A stretch of DNA of 7,599 nucleotides, taken from positions 1-7,599 of the forward strand of contig JAJYHU010000327.1 in assembly GCA_021784615.1 (NCBI GenBank). Direction: 5' to 3'. The position numbers and the translations under genes were made by a program. Below the pieces are notes generated by a model. It saw nothing but the letters and a program-made list of their open reading frames with translations. It made no database searches and had not been told where the DNA came from. Of the stretch, positions 1 to 6,219 are shown piece by piece (the first letter of the stretch is position 1; each line of letters opens with the position of its first letter). This stretch comes from Acidobacteriota bacterium (GTDB lineage Bacteria; Acidobacteriota; Terriglobia; UBA7540).

Positions 1-443
1 GATCTAAAGAGGAGATGTACCAGACGATCGAGCATATCGCCCGGTTGTTGCCCGTGGGGCAGCCGCGGTATCTGATGGGTGTCGGAACGCCGGCGGACCT
101 TGTTGAGTGCGTTGCCTTGGGGGTCGACATGTTCGATTGCGTTATGCCCAGTCGCAACGCCCGCAACGGCTGCGTTTTTACATCCGAGGGCAAGCTGTCA
201 ATCAAGAGCGCGCGCTACGCTCACGACCCCGGACCGATAGACCCGGCATGCGGCTGCCCGGTCTGCCTGCGGCATTCGCGAGGCTATCTTCGGCATCTGT
301 TTCGGGCTGGGGAGATTTCCGCGGCCATGCTGGCAACCTACCACAACTTATGGTTTTACCTTGACACGATGCGCAAAGTCAGGCAGTCTATTGTTTCCGG
401 AGGGTTTGAGGATTTCCTTGCCAGGGTACGTGCGGAGTCGTAG
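1..443 (+). CDS. tgt: tRNA-guanine transglycosylase, C-terminal part (5' end outside window)
   Basis: This is the last roughly 146 codons of the bacterial queuine tRNA-ribosyltransferase, which exchanges guanine-34 of tRNAs for Asp, Asn, His and Tyr with preQ1 during queuosine synthesis. The reading frame is already open at base 3, so the ATG at 15 is internal (the EEMYQTIEH stretch lies well inside the family) and the gene is cut by the window edge. Visible landmarks are PRYLMGVGTPADLVE; the catalytic-nucleophile motif FDCVMPSRNARNG, with the Asp codon at 135-137; and the zinc site CxCxxC at 249-266, completed by the His codon at 342-344 in the YHNL motif. The enzyme is cytoplasmic. tgt next to yajC-secD-secF is a classical arrangement, also known from E. 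coli. The C-terminus has normal length and ends in TAG. Identification is very secure. Confidence 0.97.
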   Translation, partial: SKEEMYQTIEHIARLLPVGQPRYLMGVGTPADLVECVALGVDMFDCVMPSRNARNGCVFTSEGKLSIKSARYAHDPGPIDPACGCPVCLRHSRGYLRHLFRAGEISAAMLATYHNLWFYLDTMRKVRQSIVSGGFEDFLARVRAES

Positions 444-565
444 TCGGATTTCCTTTCTCTAAAAGCGAAGCGCAAAGAAAAGAAGAGAAGGCCGGCGAAC
501 TTTGTTAGCGTGGCCTACCGTGTGCGGGATATCTCATCCCCTATCCTAATTCTGACGGCTCGATC
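444..565. other. non-coding gap between tgt and yajC
   Basis: This is the largest gap in the window, 122 bases. It contains a purine-rich stretch (about 461-492) and no recognisable terminator. A weak 6-bp pairing of 455-460 with 484-489 has a 23-base loop and no T tract. No convincing -35/-10 pair was found: a TTGTTA at 502-507 lacks a good -10 at 16-18 bases. A promoter for the sec genes could lie here, but the sequence does not show one clearly, and read-through from tgt is equally possible. Confidence 0.5.
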
Positions 566-928
566 TTGCTCGGGTTTTTGGTGTTTAACAGAATAGTTTT
601 GGCGGCGGACCCCGGCGCGGGCGGGGCGCTGACCCAGTTTCTTTTGTTGTTTGCTCCTCTTTTCCTTATCTGGTATTTTCTTGTCATCCTTCCACAGCAG
701 CGCAATCGCCGCAAGACGCAGGAGATGCTTTCCAACCTTAAAACCGGAGATCAGGTGGTAACCTCCGGGGGCATCCTCGGATCGATTGCAGGATTTCGCG
801 GCGATATCGTCCAGCTCCAGATTGCCAGCCAAGTGAAGGTTGACGTTGCCCGTTCAGCCATTACCGGCCTTCAAGGTTCGGAACAAGAAGGCTCCGGGCA
901 GGAAAAAACCGCGAAGGGAAAGAAATGA
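566..928 (+). CDS. yajC: Sec translocon accessory subunit YajC
   Basis: This is a small inner-membrane protein that associates with SecD-SecF and SecYEG in protein export. It is 120 residues long, normal for the family (about 85-120). One membrane helix spans roughly residues 22-42 (LTQFLLLFAPLFLIWYFLVI). It is followed at once by the PQQ-x-basic segment typical of YajC, then the cytoplasmic domain with the signature GDQVVTSGGILG at residues 61-72 and a Lys-rich tail. There is no ATG start. TTG at 566 gives a family-like leader of about 20 residues before the helix, but it has no clear Shine-Dalgarno sequence. TTG 578 or GTG 581 are alternatives, and the frame is open upstream to a TAG at 506-508. 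The gene is followed by secD after 47 bases, the standard order. Function is secure; the exact start is not. Confidence 0.93.
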   Translation: MLGFLVFNRIVLAADPGAGGALTQFLLLFAPLFLIWYFLVILPQQRNRRKTQEMLSNLKTGDQVVTSGGILGSIAGFRGDIVQLQIASQVKVDVARSAITGLQGSEQEGSGQEKTAKGKK

Positions 929-972
929 AGATGAAGCAACGGATCAGGCGGAAGGAAGCTCGGGGAATTTGA
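925..972 (+). other. possible 15-codon ORF between yajC and secD
   Basis: An ATG at 925 overlaps the yajC stop in an ATGA arrangement and is preceded by AAGGGA at 914-919 with a 5-base spacer. It opens a short, very basic reading frame (MKMKQRIRRKEARGI) that ends in TGA at 970-972, three bases before the secD ATG and in the same frame as secD. It may serve translational coupling or re-initiation, be a decayed N-terminal extension of secD, or be chance. There is no independent evidence that the peptide is made. Confidence 0.25.
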
Positions 973-975
973 TCC

Positions 976-2580
976 ATGGAACATAGGGTTCGAAATCGGT
1001 TCTTGTTTATTCTGGTTGTCGTGCTAGCTTGTATCCTGGGATTGACTGGTTTTCCTAAAAACGTCCAACAACTCAAACAGAACCTTGCCAGCCGCATTCA
1101 TCTGGGACTGGATTTGAAGGGCGGCACTCACCTGGTGCTGCAAGTGCACGTGGATGACGCCGTCAAGGTGACCACGGACCAGGCGCTTGAGCGTCTCCGG
1201 GACGAGATGACTTCCAGAAACATTCCCTACACAAGCATTGATCGGCAGGGCATCTCTTCAATCCTTATTAAGGGTGTTCCCGACTCGAAGGCTGGCGACC
1301 TGGATGCGCTGGTCAACGAGCAATTCTCCATCTGGACGCTTTCCCGTGTTCCCGGCGCTCCAACCTCGCGGCTACTTTCGATGAGGGTCAGCGAGGTGGC
1401 CCAAATCCGCAATCAGGCGCTTGACCAGGCGAGGACCACTATCATCCGGCGCGTGGACGCCCTGGGGGTTGTGGGCCCCGAGGTTGCCGATTACGGGCAT
1501 GGAGATTACGAGCTGGTCGTTCAGCTTCCGAACGTGGAAGACCCCACGCGAGTGAAAGACATTATCCAGGCCACGGCGATGCTGGAGTTCAAGATCGTGC
1601 GGGGCGGGCCTTACCAGAGCCGGGAATCTGCCCTGGCTACGTTTGGCGGGGTCTTGCCGCCTGGAACGCAATTGCTTCCCGGGACTTCCGATTCTTCCAG
1701 CGGTTCGCCGGGCGGACAGTCCTGGTACCTTCTGAGCCAGGTGGCCGCCGTAACGGGCCGCGACCTGAGCGGAGCGCAGCCAGGGACGGATGAGAACGGG
1801 CAGCCCAGCGTGAACTTTACCTTGAACCGCGACGGCGCGTCCCGCTTTGGGGAAGTCACCCAGAAGAACGTCGGCAAGCAACTGGCCATCGTTCTGGACA
1901 ACCGCGTTGTTTCCGCGCCGGTGATTCAGAGCCAGATTAAAGATTCCGGTAGAATCACGGGTTCGTTTACGACGCAGCAAGCCTCCGACCTTGCCCTGAT
2001 GCTGCGCTCGGGCGCGCTTCCGGCTTCAATCTCCTACTTGATGGAAAACACCGTGGGGCCCTCGCTTGGGGCGGATTCCATTCGTCATGGCGTGATCGCC
2101 TGCATCGTGGGGTTCCTGGCCGTAATCATTTTCATGCTGGTGTACTATCGCGAGGCCGGAATCAACGCCGACGTGGCGCTGGTTCTGAACCTGGTCATCC
2201 TGATCGCCGCGCTGGCCTACTTTGGAGCGGTGCTGACCTTGCCGGGCATCGCCGGCGTGATCCTGACGATCGGCATGGGCGTGGACTCGAACGTTCTTAT
2301 CTTTGAAAGAATCCGCGAGGAGTTGCGCATGGGCAAGGCCGTTGGCGCAGCGGTGGCGGGCGGGTTTGAACACGCTTTTGTAACGATTATCGATACGCAC
2401 GTCACGACGGTTGCGGCGGCGACGATCCTCTTCACTTTTGGCACGGGTCCGATCCGCGGCTTTGCCGTGACCTTGACCATTGGTCTGGTTGCAAACCTCT
2501 TTACTTCAGTCTACGTTTCGAGGACAATCTTCGACTACGTTTTGTCGAGGCGGGAAAAAGGAGAAGCGCTCAGCATCTAG
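976..2580 (+). CDS. secD: protein translocase subunit SecD
   Basis: SecD is the larger half of the SecDF complex, an RND-superfamily membrane protein that uses the proton gradient to pull exported proteins out of SecYEG on the periplasmic side. Its 534 residues are within the usual range. TM1 is at about residues 10-29. The hallmark LGLDLKGGTH follows at 43-52 and starts the large periplasmic domain (about 30-370), which includes the VVSAPVIQSQIKDSGRITG segment. Five further helices lie at about 373-392, 399-421, 422-440, 469-491 and 495-520. The TM4 motif GMGVDSNVLIFERIREE carries the conserved intramembrane Asp (D437), the residue of the D519 class needed for proton coupling in E. coli SecD. 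The ATG start has a GGGGA at 962-966 nine bases upstream, and an in-frame TGA at 970-972 blocks any longer version. secF follows after 67 bases. Confidence 0.97.
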   Translation: MEHRVRNRFLFILVVVLACILGLTGFPKNVQQLKQNLASRIHLGLDLKGGTHLVLQVHVDDAVKVTTDQALERLRDEMTSRNIPYTSIDRQGISSILIKGVPDSKAGDLDALVNEQFSIWTLSRVPGAPTSRLLSMRVSEVAQIRNQALDQARTTIIRRVDALGVVGPEVADYGHGDYELVVQLPNVEDPTRVKDIIQATAMLEFKIVRGGPYQSRESALATFGGVLPPGTQLLPGTSDSSSGSPGGQSWYLLSQVAAVTGRDLSGAQPGTDENGQPSVNFTLNRDGASRFGEVTQKNVGKQLAIVLDNRVVSAPVIQSQIKDSGRITGSFTTQQASDLALMLRSGALPASISYLMENTVGPSLGADSIRHGVIACIVGFLAVIIFMLVYYREAGINADVALVLNLVILIAALAYFGAVLTLPGIAGVILTIGMGVDSNVLIFERIREELRMGKAVGAAVAGGFEHAFVTIIDTHVTTVAAATILFTFGTGPIRGFAVTLTIGLVANLFTSVYVSRTIFDYVLSRREKGEALSI

Positions 2581-2620
2581 TAAAATTTCGGGAACTTTGA
2601 ACGTTGCTGTGGTGTCTACA

Positions 2621-2644
2621 ATGTTGTGCGAGGGAAGTGAATAA
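2621..2644 (+). other. possible 7-codon ORF in the secD-secF gap
   Basis: ATG at 2621 opens MLCEGSE, stopping at TAA 2642-2644, three bases before the secF ATG and in frame with it. No good ribosome site precedes it. AGGGA at 2631-2635, inside this ORF, is the most likely Shine-Dalgarno sequence for secF, with a rather long 12-base spacer. The ORF could be a coupling device or chance. Confidence 0.15.
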
Positions 2645-2647
2645 GCG

Positions 2648-3874
2648 ATGGAGTTTTTTCATGAACCAAAAATTGACTGGATGGGCAAGAAGTGGTATTT
2701 CATCGCGGGTTCGCTCATCTTATTTGTAGCGGGCATGGCTTCCATCGTCTTCCACCGGGGGCTCAATTACGGGATCGAGTTCCGGAGCGGCACGCAGGTC
2801 ATGGTGAAGTTTGCCAAGACGCCCAAGATTGAAGATATCCGGCGCCAGCTTAACCAGGAGAAGTTGGGCGGGGCCACCATTCAGACCATTGGTTCCTCTG
2901 GAAATCAGGTGATGATTGAAGTGCCCCTCGGAAAGAACTCGGCAGGGGCGATGGCGGTCGACGCCGGGAAGACGAGCATCGTGGAAGCGCTTACCACTCT
3001 CTACGGCGGCAAAACCTCAGGGAAACTAGACTTCAACAATTCGAGCGCCAAGACCGTGGCTGACCACCTCTTGGTGGCCGATCCTTTGGGATTGGCGGCC
3101 AAGGGCTTGGATACGGCCACAAGCACCTACCAAAACCTTGCCCAGGCAATGGTTGACTACCGCAATCGTCCGCCCCAAGGCGGTTTGATCGACGACTTTG
3201 ACCAGTTGCGGAGCGTTCCGGGCGTTACCCCGCCGGTGCTCAGTGTTCTGGAAAAGGACTTTTACCTTTCCGGCTTTGCGATCAGCAACACGGAAATTGT
3301 CGGTCCCAAGGTGGGATCGGATTTGCGGCGGCAGGCCGTTTATGTGACCTTGGCGGGCTTGGCGGCCATGTTGATTTATGTCTGGTTCCGCTTCGAGCTG
3401 ATTTACGGAGTGTCGGCGGTCATTGCCGTTTTCCACGATACGCTCATCACGATCGGTTTCTTCTCCCTCTTTAATAAGGAGATCACGCTTTCCGTCATCG
3501 CCGCCCTGCTGACCCTGGTCGGCTATTCGATGAACGACACCATCGTGACCTTCGACCGGGTCCGTGAGAACGTCCGCACGAACAAGCGGGAGAATTTCAG
3601 CGAGTTGGTCAACCGAAGCATTAATCAAACTTTAAGCCGGACTATTTTGACCTCAGGGCTGACGTTCCTGGCGGTCATGGCATTGTATTTGTTCGGGGGC
3701 GAAGTGATTCACGGGTTTGCGTTTGCTTTGGTGATTGGGGTCCTGATTGGGACCTATTCATCGTTTGCAATCGCCAGCCCCATTCTGGTCTATTGGCAGA
3801 GCCGGGCCGAAAAGACCCGCGCTAAAGGAAGCTCGAAGGTTTCTGAGCGGGAAGTTGCTGCTGCCAGACGATGA
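2648..3874 (+). CDS. secF: protein translocase subunit SecF with enlarged periplasmic domain
   Basis: SecF is the partner of SecD in the proton-driven SecDF export complex. TM1 is at about residues 16-36. The periplasmic opening motif YGIEFRSGTQ is at 41-50. The segment EIVGPKVGSDLRRQA begins at 216, followed by helices at about 230-249, 252-276, 281-305, 332-351 and 356-380. The TM4 motif GYSMNDTIVTFDRVREN starts at residue 292, with the conserved Asp at 297. The protein is 408 residues, about 85-100 longer than E. coli SecF. The excess sits in the periplasmic loop between residues about 90 and 210, where the sequence LDFNNSSAK (127-135), the segment ending DYR (170-172), and the later FDQLRSVPGV (184-193) recall tandem helix-hairpin-helix units. 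I believe similar inserts occur in other acidobacterial SecF proteins (recollection, unchecked). The C-terminus is basic. SecF identity is secure; the insert's fold is inference. Confidence 0.96.
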   Translation: MEFFHEPKIDWMGKKWYFIAGSLILFVAGMASIVFHRGLNYGIEFRSGTQVMVKFAKTPKIEDIRRQLNQEKLGGATIQTIGSSGNQVMIEVPLGKNSAGAMAVDAGKTSIVEALTTLYGGKTSGKLDFNNSSAKTVADHLLVADPLGLAAKGLDTATSTYQNLAQAMVDYRNRPPQGGLIDDFDQLRSVPGVTPPVLSVLEKDFYLSGFAISNTEIVGPKVGSDLRRQAVYVTLAGLAAMLIYVWFRFELIYGVSAVIAVFHDTLITIGFFSLFNKEITLSVIAALLTLVGYSMNDTIVTFDRVRENVRTNKRENFSELVNRSINQTLSRTILTSGLTFLAVMALYLFGGEVIHGFAFALVIGVLIGTYSSFAIASPILVYWQSRAEKTRAKGSSKVSEREVAAARR

Positions 3875-3902
3875 ACAAACTCGCCCGGCGAGCGAGGAGG
3901 GG

Positions 3903-3938
3903 ATGTCACTTGGCTACGCCGGCAAGGGGAGGTGGTAA
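3903..3938 (+). other. possible 11-codon ORF upstream of tonB-like gene
   Basis: ATG at 3903, directly behind a perfect AGGAGG (3895-3900), opens MSLGYAGKGRW and stops at TAA 3936-3938, two bases before the ATG of the next gene. The AGGAGG is too close (2 bases) to be ideal; GAGG at 3894-3897 would give a 5-base spacer. Its last codons contain the GGAGGT used by the downstream gene. It is out of frame with that gene. It could tie translation of the TonB-like gene to upstream ribosomes, but expression is unproven. Confidence 0.25.
3928..3933 (+). promoter_or_regulatory. Shine-Dalgarno site that sets the tonB start
   Basis: GGAGGT lies seven bases before ATG 3941. An in-frame GTG at 3932 overlaps this site and therefore cannot be the start it serves. 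This is why the gene is called from 3941. Confidence 0.8.
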
Positions 3939-3940
3939 TC

Positions 3941-4966
3941 ATGATTGGTGACACGCTGCTGGATTCATCGCCGAGCCGCGAGCCTGTGCTGCGAGGCCGG
4001 CATTGGCTCCTGGCGCTGGCGGCTGGAGTGGTCGGTTTCTGTGTCGGCTATTTCGGTCTGCCATTCGCGGAGACGCCGGAGCTAAGAGTCCTGATCACTC
4101 AGTCAACGATTCTCGGCGTCATGTTTTTCTTCTTTGCCCTGATGCTCGTTTACGTTTACGCGGACACGCGGCATCTGGGGTTGAGCACCTGGTTGTGGGT
4201 TCCCTTAACGTTTGTGCTTAACCTGGTAGGATTTATTGTTTACCTGATCTATAGCGCGGCCAAGACGGGGAATTGGAAGAGAGCGACCCTGCCGATTGCC
4301 TATATTATCGAGGTGGTCGTCATCGGGGTCATGGTGATTATTCCCCTGATTTACACTGAGGCTCTTCCCAAGGCCCAGTTAATGACCTTTTTGGTTGCAC
4401 CGCCACCGCCTCCGCCACCTCCGCCGCCTCCGGCCGCAGCTCCCAAGATAGTTGTGCATCAGGTGAGCATGGCGGATTTGATGAAGGCGCCAACCGTTAT
4501 CCCCAAAACAATTGCCAGGATCAAAGACCAGCCGATTACAGCCTCGGTTGGCGTGCAGGGCGGCGTTGCCGGCGGCGTGCCGGGAGGCCAGATGGGCGGC
4601 GTTCTGGGCGGCATCATCGGCGGCGTCATGGGAGGTCCTCCACCACCGCCGCCACCCCCAAAGCCTCAGGCTCCCCAGAGAATTCGGGTTGGCGGCAATG
4701 TCGAACAGGCCAAGCTGATCTATGGTCCGACGCCGGAATATCCTGCTCTTGCTAAAATGGCAAGGATTTCGGGAACGGTAAGGCTGGAAGCGGTTATTGC
4801 TAAAGACGGAACCATCAAGGACCTGAAGGTCTTGGATGGCCACCCGCTTTTGGTAAATGCAGCTCTATCAGCAGTGAAGCAATGGCGTTATCAACCGACG
4901 CTCTTGAACGGCCAGGCAGTTGAGGTGCAGACGGAGATTGACGTGAACTTCACCTTGGCGGACTAA
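3941..4966 (+). CDS. tonB: TonB-family energy transducer with four predicted membrane helices
   Basis: This is probably the periplasm-spanning transducer that carries energy from ExbB-ExbD to outer-membrane receptors. It is 341 residues from ATG 3941. The parts in order are: a short N-terminus (MIGDTLLDSS); hydrophobic helices at about 22-42, 50-74, 82-105 and 115-138; an 11-proline run at 154-164; a linker; a GG-x-x repeat at 206-232; an 8-proline run at 233-240; and a canonical TonB C-domain at about 255-339 (YPALAKMARISGTVRLEAVI, then KQWRYQPTLLNGQAVEVQTE). Classical TonB has a single N-terminal helix with an SxxxH motif. Here the last helix (IAYIIEVVVIGVMVIIPLIY) has no His and carries a buried Glu (E124), and three extra helices precede it. 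The PLIYTEALP segment leading to the proline run resembles acidobacterial TonB proteins as I remember them. The exbB-exbD-exbD genes follow directly, supporting the role. A TolA-like or other transducer role is less likely because of the TonB C-domain. Confidence 0.9.
   Translation: MIGDTLLDSSPSREPVLRGRHWLLALAAGVVGFCVGYFGLPFAETPELRVLITQSTILGVMFFFFALMLVYVYADTRHLGLSTWLWVPLTFVLNLVGFIVYLIYSAAKTGNWKRATLPIAYIIEVVVIGVMVIIPLIYTEALPKAQLMTFLVAPPPPPPPPPPPAAAPKIVVHQVSMADLMKAPTVIPKTIARIKDQPITASVGVQGGVAGGVPGGQMGGVLGGIIGGVMGGPPPPPPPPKPQAPQRIRVGGNVEQAKLIYGPTPEYPALAKMARISGTVRLEAVIAKDGTIKDLKVLDGHPLLVNAALSAVKQWRYQPTLLNGQAVEVQTEIDVNFTLAD
4394..4426 (+). repeat. 11-codon polyproline tract in the TonB-like gene
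   Basis: This is a run of eleven consecutive proline codons (mixed CCG, CCA and CCT) encoding residues 154-164, just after the last membrane helix. Such runs form stiff, extended segments in TonB proteins that cross the periplasm. Ribosomes stall on them without elongation factor P. Mixed codon use argues that the protein sequence, rather than replication slippage, maintains it. Confidence 0.85.
4556..4636 (+). repeat. 12-base periodic repeat coding for x-GG-x tetrapeptides
   Basis: Six full tetrapeptide units (QGGV, AGGV, PGGQ, MGGV, LGGI, IGGV) plus a partial MGG encode residues 206-232 of the TonB-like protein. Each unit carries a GGC-GGC or GGA-GGC/GGA-GGT pair. The tract probably acts as a flexible linker next to the second proline run. 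The regular 12-base period makes copy-number variation between strains plausible. Confidence 0.8.
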
Positions 4967-5005
4967 TCGGTAGATTTGAAAAATCCTTTGAGGAGATAAA
5001 CAAGC

Positions 5006-5731
5006 ATGTTAGGAGCAAACCTTTTGGCGATGGTTTTACTGTTTCAAGAATCTGCTCCGGGGTTTGACCCGGTTAGCATGTGGAAGACGATGGGATGGTC
5101 GGCCCGCGCGGTCGTCATCGTGCTGTTCTTCATGTCGGCATGGTCTATCGGCGTGGCGATTGACCGATGGATTGCTTTTCAGGCAGCCCGCAAACAGTCC
5201 CGTATTTTTGCGCCGGCGGTTGCGGGAGCGTTGAAAGACGGCAAGATGGATGAAGCGATTTCAATTGCGGAGCAGAACAAGCGGAGCCACCTGGCGAAGG
5301 TGGTGACGGCGGGGTTGCAGGAATTTCAGGCTCATCAGGTCTCGGCTGAAATCCCGGGGGAAATGATTGAGGCTTCCAAGCGCGCCCTGGAGCGGGCCTC
5401 GGCGATTGTCCACGCGGAACTGAAGCGCGGCGTTTCGAGCTTGGCGACGATCGGATCCACGGCGCCCTTTGTGGGACTGTTCGGAACGGTGCTCGGCATC
5501 ATCCACGCTTTCAACGGAATCTCCGCGCAGAAATCAACCGGACTTGGCGCGGTGGCCGGCGGTATCTCGGAAGCCTTGGTGACGACGGCAGTCGGCTTGT
5601 TTGTCGCCATTCCCGCCGTGTGGCTGTACAACTATTTCACCAACAAGATCGAAGGATTTGACGTGGAGATGGATAACTCCTCTTCCGAACTCGTCGACTA
5701 CTTTATCAAGCGGTCGGGAGGTAAAAAGTAA
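5006..5731 (+). CDS. exbB: ExbB-type proton channel (MotA/TolQ/ExbB family)
   Basis: This is the pentameric inner-membrane channel component of the Ton motor, which passes protons with ExbD to drive TonB. It is 241 residues, normal for ExbB/TolQ. Helix 1 is at about residues 33-55 (ARAVVIVLFFMSAWSIGVAI). A long cytoplasmic region (about 56-140) follows. Helix 2 contains TAPFVGLFGTVLGIIHAF, starting at residue 152 with pore-lining T161. Helix 3 contains GISEALVTTAVGLFVAIPAV with T193-T194. These Thr residues align with T148 and T181 of E. coli ExbB. AGGAG at 4991-4995 lies ten bases before the ATG. The stop overlaps the exbD start by one base. TolQ is the main alternative name; the adjacent TonB-type transducer and absence of tolB or pal favour ExbB. 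Confidence 0.93.
   Translation: MLGANLLAMVLLFQESAPGFDPVSMWKTMGWSARAVVIVLFFMSAWSIGVAIDRWIAFQAARKQSRIFAPAVAGALKDGKMDEAISIAEQNKRSHLAKVVTAGLQEFQAHQVSAEIPGEMIEASKRALERASAIVHAELKRGVSSLATIGSTAPFVGLFGTVLGIIHAFNGISAQKSTGLGAVAGGISEALVTTAVGLFVAIPAVWLYNYFTNKIEGFDVEMDNSSSELVDYFIKRSGGKK
5716..5722 (+). promoter_or_regulatory. Shine-Dalgarno site for exbD copy 1 inside exbB
   Basis: GGGAGGT lies eight bases before ATG 5731 and within the last exbB codons. With the TAATG stop/start overlap, this indicates tight translational coupling, matching the fixed complex the two proteins form. Confidence 0.8.
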
Positions 5732-6171
5732 TGGCTCTGAAACGCAAGTCAATGGTCGAGGTGGCGGATATCAACGTGACGCCCATGGTGGACGTCATGT
5801 TGGTGCTGCTGATCATCTTTATGGTGATCACTCCCATGCTCCAGCACGGGACCTCCGTTGACCTGGCGAAAACGCATAATCCGCGTCCGATGCCTAGCGC
5901 GGAAAAAACCGACGCCGTTGAGGTGGCGGTCACGCGCGATGGGAAGGTCTTCCTGAATGCGCAGGCCGTTCAATTGGGCGACATTACCGCTAAAGTCAAA
6001 GACCTGATTGCTACCAAGCTGGATAAGACGGTTTTCATCAAAAGCGACGCCCGTGCAAAGTATGGCGACGTCGTTGCGGTGATCGACAATGTGCGAGCGG
6101 CGGGAGTGGAGCAGTTGGGATTGCTGACTGAAGAGGTTAAACCGAAGGTTCCAATCCCCATGGTCCCCTAG
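5731..6171 (+). CDS. exbD: ExbD/TolR-family biopolymer transport protein, copy 1
   Basis: ExbD sits as a single-helix protein in the ExbB pore and transmits proton flow to the TonB transducer. It is 146 residues, usual length. The cytoplasmic N-terminus MALKRKSMVEVADINVTP is followed by the helix VDVMLVLLIIFMVITPML (about residues 20-37). The essential proton-carrying Asp is D21, equivalent to D25 of E. coli ExbD. The periplasmic domain covers about 55-138, with the typical VFIKSDARAKYGDVVAVIDNVRAAGVEQLGL strand-helix-strand pattern (start near residue 105). The tail is proline-rich. It overlaps exbB by one base and has its own GGGAGGT site. TolR is the alternative family name. Confidence 0.93.
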   Translation: MALKRKSMVEVADINVTPMVDVMLVLLIIFMVITPMLQHGTSVDLAKTHNPRPMPSAEKTDAVEVAVTRDGKVFLNAQAVQLGDITAKVKDLIATKLDKTVFIKSDARAKYGDVVAVIDNVRAAGVEQLGLLTEEVKPKVPIPMVP

Positions 6172-6194
6172 GAAGCTTGAGCAGGGCAAGATTG

Positions 6195-6215
6195 ATGTTG
6201 AGCGAAGGAGGATAA
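6195..6215 (+). other. possible 6-codon ORF between the exbD genes
   Basis: ATG at 6195 encodes MLSEGG and stops at TAA 6213-6215, four bases before the second exbD start; it is out of frame with that gene. Only a weak AGGG (6183-6186) precedes it. It is listed because similar stop-just-before-start mini-ORFs occur in other gaps of this cluster; it may well be chance. Confidence 0.12.
6205..6211 (+). promoter_or_regulatory. Shine-Dalgarno site for exbD copy 2
   Basis: AAGGAGG lies eight bases before ATG 6220 and is the strongest ribosome site in the window. It supports this start over the internal ATGs at residues 3, 13 and 14. Confidence 0.8.
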
Positions 6216-6219
6216 GACA

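Noticed and set aside
455..489. Possible hairpin after tgt
   Set aside because: The stem is only six A/T-rich base pairs with a 23-base loop and no following T tract; it is not a credible terminator.
1372..1980. 202-codon minus-strand open frame inside secD
   Set aside because: It is fully contained in a conserved part of secD, with no ribosome site or recognisable protein features.
3026..3628. 200-codon minus-strand open frame inside secF
   Set aside because: It is a shadow of the conserved secF coding sequence, with no recognisable features.
3747..3938. 63-codon plus-strand frame crossing the end of secF
   Set aside because: It overlaps the last secF helix in another frame and is Pro/Arg-rich without family signals. 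Only its final 11 codons, from ATG 3903, are worth noting as a mini-ORF.
3932..3940. GTG 3932 as start of the tonB-like gene
   Set aside because: It lies within the GGAGGT ribosome site that serves ATG 3941 at ideal spacing.
4556..4636. 12-base periodicity as a CRISPR-like array
   Set aside because: The units are directly contiguous, coding, in frame and without spacers; it is a protein repeat.
5810..5831. Paired TGATCA palindromes, repeated at 6305-6326, as an operator
   Set aside because: Both copies encode the conserved LIIFMVIT helix segment of ExbD; protein constraint explains the repeat and the symmetry.
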